From contig JAKMXF010000306.1 of NCBI GenBank assembly GCA_024704765.1, forward strand, positions 124,001-188,000: a stretch of 64,000 nucleotides of DNA. The letters run 5' to 3'. Within the stretch, counting starts at the first letter, position 1. Each line of letters opens with the position of its first letter. The stretch is from Oopsacas minuta. Taxonomy: Eukaryota > Porifera > Hexactinellida > Lyssacinosida > Leucopsacidae. Positions 57,273-64,000 of this stretch are shown one piece after another. The notes under the pieces are model-generated. The model saw nothing but the letters and a program-made list of their open reading frames with translations. It was not told the origin of the DNA and did not search any database. A program made the position numbers and the translations under genes.

Positions 57273-58638
57273 AGTCCTTCAATTACAACAGTCCACAGAT
57301 GCTATTATTCAGTTTCAGGTGCAACCAATTGTCAAAATTACTGATCTCAAGCCAAATTTCCAAAGTGATATTGCCTCATTTGTAAAATAGCAGTCACACA
57401 GCTTGATTAGCCTGTCAACAGCCTTACTGTAATGATTTTGGAAGAGAACATCTGAGGTAACTCTGATATAGAATGCTAAAAATGAAACTATCCATCTGAG
57501 TGATGTAGAGATTCGACCAATTCTACCCCCTTAAGTAGTAACCAGTCAACCAGACAATCTATCTGGACATATAACATCAACTCGATGCGTTTGATCTCAT
57601 AGAGGAAGTAATAGAAACAATTCAACTGGACGAGTTGCGGTGATTTGATGAAACTCCAGACCTGTAATGGTGCGTACTCTGAGGCTGAATGTTTAGTTAT
57701 ATTTGATAACAAGGAGACATTTACTTGTATAAACGCACTACAATGTCTACAGTTTATACCTCCTAGTTCCTTCTAAAATGGATTCCTGTTAATGTTTTCG
57801 AGTCTGATCATTCTGTATTTTGTGACTTTTATTTGTGAGTTTATCTATCCTTCTATTTCTCAAAAGCAACTCTACTACGTGATCTACTTATGTGATAATT
57901 GTTATGACACCTTCAAACTATATCCATTATCCACTGTTATATGCAATACATTCCACATGTATTTACTTGTTGCAAATAGTTTCTTGAATTTAGTGAACAA
58001 ATTATCTAAAATTGCAACATAACTGACACACTAGAAGTTTGCCAGTGTACACATTATCTCTCAAATGTCAAATAAATAAATCGAGGTTTTTATGCTTGTC
58101 TTCATTAGTATGAGTGTAACAAACAATCATAATAGCACCCACTTTACTGACTACACATTCGCATTTCAATACAACAGACATTAGGTATGTACAAATACAA
58201 TGCTACTTATGTGAAGGTATGTTATCTCTAAACAGATCTATGTTTACCAGGTGTACTCTAATTATTCTAACTTCCTCACTTGGAAGTATATTGTAGACCA
58301 GCAGCCAAAAATAATACGCACTGTTCCAGTATAGCCAGGGTAGCAGCATGGGGACTTTACAATCTAAAGAACACATTAATAGCACTAGCCAAAGCCAGAA
58401 AGCCTATGCAACTATTCGATGTAGCGGTGGTCAATACCCACTTAGAGAAGAGATTTCTCAAAATCATCACCTCGACTCGATCTTCGAACAATTATTGGGC
58501 TTTCTCCTGCCTGACCAACTATCCCTGATATTATTTACGCATACTGTCCAGCAGTACCGAAGAGACCACCAACATTTGCAGCCCTATGCAAAATCACTTT
58601 CTTAAATACAATGAAGCAAAGATCGAAATGCACGTTGA
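57273..58638. other. Non-coding or unrecognised
   Basis: It probably begins with the decayed piggyBac tail. An open frame at 57792-58022 starts with a hydrophobic stretch like a signal peptide (MFSSLIILYFVTFICEF), and others lie at 58280-58605. None shows a motif I know. Confidence 0.35.
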
Positions 58639-59148
58639 AGGCTTGCCATCCTAATACCTAAGTCACCCTATTCTTCAGATGATGTCACCAACCCTACCTT
58701 GACCCCGTCAATTGTATTTCATACAAGATATTTGTGGAATGCTAATGAAGGAACTCTGCACCAACACAGATACTTCTGTTCACTCGCATACATCTATACT
58801 TGTGATAACAAGGTTATCTTTAGAAATGGTTCTCCTTGGTCCACTCAGCATGAACTCTTGCTACTTCGGGTTACTCCCACTTGTCTAGGTAGATACAGGA
58901 AAGATACGACTGGCTATATCTCACTTATTATCTTATTGCCTGTATTAGCGTCTGTTTCTATCCTTGTCCTTATGTATGTAGTCAAGTTTTATATAGAAAT
59001 TCATATGCCTTGTCACTATGTAATTATTCATGGAATATTAACCTATTTATCACATTCTAACCTCCGTTGGTTTTGGTTATCTAATTATACAATTTTGGAC
59101 TGTCCTCATAGTACCAATAATAGTAGTGGTTGGGCAACAAAGGATTGA
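58639..59148 (+). other. Unrecognised open frame with a predicted membrane segment
   Basis: An open frame of about 170 codons lacks an ATG near its start, so it is either an exon or a decayed gene. It contains several Cys and a strongly hydrophobic stretch (ISLIILLPVLASVSILVLMY) preceded by RYRKDTTG, like a single membrane-spanning segment. I do not recognise a family. It could be part of an envelope-like or receptor-like protein, but nothing else supports that. Confidence 0.25.
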
Positions 59149-59452
59149 ACAAAGTTTTCGGTTATCAGTTACTAATGTGTTTTGCGGATGTTTACATATA
59201 TCAAGCGGTGGTTATATACATTTACCAGCCTGTTGCCAGAGATATTTCCTTTGTTTATTGATCAATTTGACCAAACTTGGCCAACCAATTATCCTTAGCA
59301 AACTTGAACAATTTATTTGATTTAATATGGAGAAAATATGTTCAATTACCATTGTACGTATTTTCTCATTTGTAACTATAGCCCATCAGTGTTTGAAAAC
59401 TCTGATTGCCAATAATTTTGGTTTAATTTTGACTAGATTCGCAATAAATATA

Positions 59453-60364
59453 CAGTCAAGGGACAAAAGTATTCTACCACACAAATATATTGTCATACAT
59501 TGTATACTCTTTCTCGCTCCTATATATTGTGTAGTCTATATTCGTAGCTGCAATCCAGTAATTTACATATAATAACATATCTTTTTCAGGAATTAAAAAA
59601 AAATTTCGATTTACACTTTTTGAAGGTGTTAATTATAATAATTATTAGATAATTATTGATAATCAAATTATGTGGTAATTCAAAACCTATTAGGAATCTA
59701 TGATTTCTGACTCGATATTTGAAATCTACGTATGCGAGTTACCCCAGATTAAAATTTCCTAAGGGATTAAACAATTTTTACCAAAGTTATAGAAGAATTT
59801 AAATTTGTGCCACTTATCCCACTTTATGTAAAAAGTGGTACAGGTGGCAGGAAAAGCGCCACTACAAAGAAGTCAACTAGGATTAGGAGGAATAAGTCAA
59901 AGTTATATTTTCGAATGATATGACTATGTTAACCCTTGAATTACAAAATAACCTCTTGGACAGCGGCCACTTTTGTCATCTTGTGCAAAAGATGGTAGAA
60001 ATGGTACAAATTGAAATTCTTCTATAATTTTGGCAAAAATTGTTCAATCCCATTGAAAATTTTAATCTGGGGTGACTTGGCTATGTAGAATTCATATATC
60101 AAGTCAGAAATTATACATTCTTGATAGGCTTTGAATTACCACATATATTGACTATCAATGATTAACTAATGATTATTAATTATTAACACCTTCAAAAAGT
60201 GTAAATCGAAAGTTTTTTTTGAAATTCTTAAAAGCATATGTTATTCTATGCAAATTACTAGATTGCAGCTACGAATATAGACTACACAACATATAGGAGC
60301 CGGAAAGAGTGTACAATTTATGACAGTATATTTATGTGGTCTAATATTTTTTGTCCCTTGACTG
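59453..60364. mobile_element. Fold-back MITE with arms of about 380 bp
   Basis: The ends CAGTCAAGGGACAAAAGTAT and the inverted CAGTCAAGGGACAAAAAATA are flanked by TA. The arms stay complementary inward for at least 370 bases: CACACAAATATATTGTCAT, GCTGCAATCCAGTAATTTACAT and CACTTTTTGAAGGTGTTAAT all have inverse counterparts. Only about 100 bases in the centre do not pair. There is no coding capacity. The TA flank and ends suggest mobilisation by a Tc1/mariner-type transposase. Confidence 0.9.
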
Positions 60365-62235
60365 TATCTCTGTAAGGCCCCAAGCGTTGTTTGCCATTGT
60401 GAAATGCTGTTATCTGCAGTAATAATCCAATGGGTCGTTTAGGTTTGTCAAATTGAGACTTACAAGACTACCAAATGTATATGGATATTCGAAATACACA
60501 TCAACTTTTCAATGTATTATTATACATATTTCGTGACAAGTTTTACCATTGCACACTCAAATAAAGCTTAGAATTGCACCATTCTCCTCTCCATGTTCGT
60601 TTACAGATTCTCAAAACAACATTCTTATAGTTGAGTTTCTTGTGCAGTTTTTAACTTCCTCTTTCTTAGATTCCATGTTCCACAAATTATTCTTGGTACA
60701 ATACATCAACCTATAATAGGGTATATTTTACATACGGAATACTGATTTTGGAAATTTAAGGATGAAATTTATACAATGTATTAAATTTCAAAGGATGAAA
60801 TTTTACTAAATGTATGTTTGGTAGACACAAATTTTGCCACTTTCTGTATTAAATAGAAAATAATGGTGGTAATTTGTTGTTCTACAAATATACACTACAT
60901 TCTTTCGAGCAAAAACGCTTAAATTTTGAAATATTTAGTTACCCTTTAAATTCCATGGTCTGGTCACATATCCCTGGTCCATTTTCTAAGCCTAACCTAT
61001 TTTACGTTAGGTCACGTTATATTATATAGCACGTATCTATATATCCCGGGAAAAACTAAGCCATTCATTGGTTCATAATAATCCGAGAAAAGGCAGTTTT
61101 CATCTGAGGTAATCAACATTGAAGTTGAAATACCTATGACTTCATAAATTAAACTTGATTTTTCCAGAAAAGTGTTATTTTGTTAGAAAATATAATATTC
61201 ACGTATATACACAAAAGACATATATATAAATGTAACAAGCACCATTTCTCAAAGGTTTGATAGGACTTGCTTGTGGGGCACAGTGCCCCAAATCATAAGT
61301 TATGGGTTGAATTTTAGTTTCTAAATTTCAAAATGGCTGAATTTCAATTAATTTTTTTTTGAATTTTTACTCAAACAGGATTTTTCGACAACATTCGCTA
61401 TGAGGTTATTGTCACCTTTTTAGATTTTTGATAAATTACATTATTAATTACTGCTCAGCCAAACACATGAGAAAAGCTTAGTTATATCAGATGCGATGAA
61501 AACAGCCAGGAAATCGGGTAATCCTGACTTTTTCATTACAATTATATGTAATCCGCATTGAGAGGAGTTTAAGTCTGCACTCCAATGAAATCAAAAGCTG
61601 AGTGATCGTCCTGATTTAATTGTCGAGTGTTTAATATGAAGATAAAGCTTAATTGAGAATTTGATGAGTGGTCACGTATTGGGCAATCCGAACGGTTATG
61701 TTTATACGATCCAATTCCCAACAGGTAGTCTACCTCACGCTCAGTGGTGGTCTTAGGAGAGAGGGGCATATAGGGCAAATTCCCCGGATTCCGTAACCTC
61801 TGCCCATGCCCCATGATATTATGAATAGATTTCCTTGTGGCTGGCCTCAGATTATATTACACCGGTTGATTCAGTTAATCTGAACGCAGGATTGGAATAC
61901 AATTTTTAGAACAACTAGTCAATACGAACCTAAGAAGTCACTTTCCTCTTGGCCAATGTCTCATTCTATGCATTGGTGCCTAAAATAATTAGTCTTCTTT
62001 CTCAATCATTTGTTATTCGTTATGTTTCGATTTAATTAACTTTTTAGTAGAATTTCAACATAGTTATAGTTCCCTAACATACTTCCGTTTTGAGCATCGG
62101 ACTTGAATTCTACTTCATTGTTTACATCTAAGTAGCCTGTGGGAGCTAATTTCCAAGACAATTTTGAAATAGTGCCTAAAGTTGTGGTAATATGATTAAT
62201 CTTCTGGTAAATACGTGCATTGTGTATATCTATAC
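60365..62235. other. Intergenic, no gene seen
   Basis: AT-rich with no element ends recognised. An 81-codon minus-strand open frame at 61569-61814 has no known motif. Confidence 0.45.
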
Positions 62236-63050
62236 CAGGGTATCCAACCCGCGGGCCGCATGCGGCCCGCGTATTTCTTTGGTGCGGCTTGCCAGCTAAC
62301 TTTGTCATTGTGCTGTACTTTTTTCGGGATGCTGCATCAATCCGAATTTTGAATGGTTTTAATATAGTTGGGTTTCTGGTTTATTATTATTAGTAAAGTC
62401 TAATTTCCACTACCTATATTTTATCTATTCCTGTGGCTAGTTATATTTTTTGGATTCCATACACATCAGACTACGGTTTTACTAGTTCTAGAATCTAGAA
62501 TTATATTATATTTATATATATATGCCACTTTCTTTACACAATTACTTTTCAAATTGATATAATAATATAATACACCTCTAAGATACCTTCGCTATGGAAT
62601 CCATTTCTAACAAGAAAAGAAAAGTAGAAGATGAATTTAGAGTTTTTCAAACTAGATGGACTGAAGGTTATTTCTTTATTGAACTTAAGAACACACCAAT
62701 TTGTCCCATATGTAATGAATCTATATCTGTTCTAAAGGGATGTAATGTTAAACGCCATTATGAAACTTAGCATCGAAATGAATATATCACCATATAAGGA
62801 GAATTTCGGAAAGATAATATATTACAATTGATGAAGAATCTAATCAAACAACATCTAATCTTTAAGAATTTTTAGGACCAATCTGAATCTTCTGTCAAAG
62901 CTAGCTATAAAGTTGCGGAAATAATTGCAAAGAAGTCCAAACCATTTTCAGATGGAGAGTTTATTAAAGGGTGTTTGAGGAGTGTTGCTGAAATAATATG
63001 TCCAGACAAAACAAAGCAGATTGAAAAGATATGTCTATCTAATCCATAGA
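62236..63050 (+). mobile_element. hAT element, 5' part
   Basis: The 5' terminus is CAGGGTATCCAACCCGCGGG, followed by GC-rich palindromic subterminal sequence (GGGCCGCATGCGGCCC). The coding part begins about 360 bases in. No 3' end lies before the window ends, and the element becomes unreadable near 63050. Confidence 0.75.
62594..63050 (+). pseudogene. hAT transposase N-terminus (GTF2IRD2-like)
   Basis: ATG 62594 begins MESISNKKRKVEDEFRVFQT, then a BED-type zinc finger (CPICNESISVLKGCNVKRHY) in which a TAG interrupts the expected ETKH motif. After frame changes, ASYKVAEIIAKKSKPFSDGE and FIKGCLRSVAEIICPDKTKQ follow, the standard segment of this hAT group. The catalytic part is missing. Confidence 0.8.
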
Positions 63051-63362
63051 CTCGTTTAAAGAAGGACTGAATACTCCCATGCTCGGGGTTTTTAACTTGA
63101 GTCTGAAGGATTAACTTGAGTCCTGGGCTAAAATGCTTCTAGAAGGGCTAGAGACACGATCTCGGGTCCACATAGGAGATTTTGAGGACGGCGGGTTCAA
63201 TGGCGCCATTTTCAACACCACCTGCGGTCATATTAAAGGTCAAATGGGTGAATTTTGGTAATTTTTGCCCTTGTTTTTGTCTAACAAATAAAGGTGAGAG
63301 ATGGCTGATTGTAATGAGACGCAGTAGTGTATAGCAGCACAAATTTGATATTTATTGTCATA
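63051..63362. other. Intergenic, no gene seen
   Basis: Nothing recognisable between the hAT fragment and the pogo MITE. Confidence 0.4.
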
Positions 63363-63364
63363 TA

Positions 63365-63534
63365 CAGTAGAACTCGGTTAGCATGTACCCTGGATAAGAC
63401 GTGTTTCGGCTTAGTACGTACTAAATTTTATGAACCAAAATTCATTATTACATAGGATTCTATGTAAATACAACTCGGATAGTACGTACTTTTTTAGACT
63501 TCCCGAGGGGGGACTTCTTATCCGAGTTCTACTG
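63365..63534. mobile_element. pogo/Tigger MITE
   Basis: The ends CAGTAGAACTCGGTTAGCAT and TATCCGAGTTCTACTG equal those of the 2.4-kb pogo element at 29010-31457. TA flanks both sides. It is 170 bp, non-coding, and contains GTACGTACT-type internal motifs. It is a short derivative of that element's family. Confidence 0.9.
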
Positions 63535-63628
63535 TATGTAATTACATTATATGCATATCACAACACTATGTCTATTACAACATTGTCTATGCCCATCGTT
63601 AGTTAGAGAGCTTGTCTTGCCTTCTGAG

Positions 63629-64000
63629 TCATCCCAAAGACTTTTCTTTGTCACTTACATTGAGGACATGAGCTCTCAATAGAATGTTAGCTAAAGTAGT
63701 ACATGCAGCCTTATTACCTGCTAAAGGTGCATCTACAAAGGATAATAGCTCAGCAAAATGAAAGCGGCAACGCATTTTAGTCTGGTCATGCAAATTATAG
63801 GCATTGTGTACAAAAAAGACGGTTGACATAGTCGGCACACTCAGTCCACCTCTATTCAAATTATCTAGGAACTCAGATGACACCTCGTTACCATCTTCAT
63901 CACCAATGATCTCCTCCATACTAGTGCTATCACCAAATTTATAAACAAGGTATCCGGCCAAATAAACAACTTTATGCTTAAGGGTATCATCAGACCTCAA
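63629..64000 (-). CDS. Partial protein, possibly P-element/THAP9-like C-terminus
   Basis: The frame is open for 123 codons and runs off the right edge, so its start lies outside. KHKVVYLAGYLVYKFGD and SEFLDNLNRGGLSVPTMSTV recall the C-terminal part of P-element and THAP9-type transposases, which have an AGY...K motif and later an RGGL..P motif. The match is from memory and short, so the family call is tentative. The frame shows no damage within the window. Confidence 0.45.
   Translation of the reverse strand: MRSDDTLKHKVVYLAGYLVYKFGDSTSMEEIIGDEDGNEVSSEFLDNLNRGGLSVPTMSTVFFVHNAYNLHDQTKMRCRFHFAELLSFVDAPLAGNKAACTTLANILLRAHVLNVSDKEKSLG

Noticed and set aside
57792-59148. Envelope-like gene of a retroelement
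   Set aside because: A signal-like start and a membrane segment are present, but the pieces are in different frames and no gag or pol sequence lies nearby. Kept only as an unassigned open frame.
62036-62308. 90-codon minus-strand open frame
   Set aside because: It starts inside the hAT terminal repeat (the RAACGPR residues are the GC-rich end read backwards) and has no motif.

Overview
Organism. This is AT-rich, intron-bearing animal nuclear DNA. It holds one recognisable host gene and is otherwise packed with DNA transposons of many superfamilies. The mix (very dense IS630-Tc1-mariner elements, Merlin, hAT, MULE, piggyBac, pogo and a CACTA-like family) looks most like a crustacean or other arthropod. 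A caligid copepod (sea louse) is my best guess, and it is an inference from the transposon spectrum only. No rRNA, tRNA or CRISPR was seen.

Layout. 1-2.6 kb: intergenic DNA with two short hAT-like MITEs. 2.67-4.47 kb: a Vps33B-type Sec1/Munc18 gene in one uninterrupted coding exon, with a splice acceptor just upstream and a poly(A) signal. 5.8-8.05 kb: CACTA-like element copy A. 8.5-18.8 kb: one hAT element with an 8-bp target duplication, swollen by nested insertions: a mariner, a 6.9-kb long-inverted-repeat element holding MULE debris and a Tc1-like element that itself carries a hAT MITE, and a second Tc1. 19.2-20.55 kb: a DD37D mariner-like element with an intact 342-codon transposase. 22.4 kb: a Helitron-type 3' end. 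23.3-31.5 kb: a DD41D element, a KRBA2-like integrase joined to a hAT fragment, a DD34D mariner and a pogo/Tigger element. 32.2-35.0 kb: a second DD37D element and a hAT 3' half. 35.5-37.7 kb: CACTA-like copy B. 39.0-41.2 kb: a hAT with an internal inversion. 41.2-43.1 and 47.0-50.5 kb: two Merlin elements. 44.0-45.2 kb: CACTA-like copy C. 50.9-53.5 kb: CACTA-like copy D. 54.6-57.3 kb: piggyBac split by a Tc1-like element. 59.5-60.4 kb: a near-perfect fold-back MITE. 62.2-64 kb: a hAT 5' part, a pogo MITE and a protein fragment running off the edge.

Most notable. Four copies of one element family (A-D) lie within 48 kb. I defined their ends by eye: each starts CACTG/CACTA/CACAG, ends in the inverted counterpart, and is flanked by 3-bp duplications (TTA, TAA, TAA; TAA/GAA in D). 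Their shared protein is not an ordinary textbook transposase. It does carry an arrangement (Asp, then a CxxC, then an HI-K motif, then a Glu-rich helix) that resembles CACTA/CMC transposases. A 22-bp spaced palindrome recurs at the same depth in every left end.

Function. Apart from Vps33B (endosomal membrane fusion), nearly all coding sequence is transposase. Only the DD37D transposase at 19.4-20.4 kb has an undamaged reading frame.
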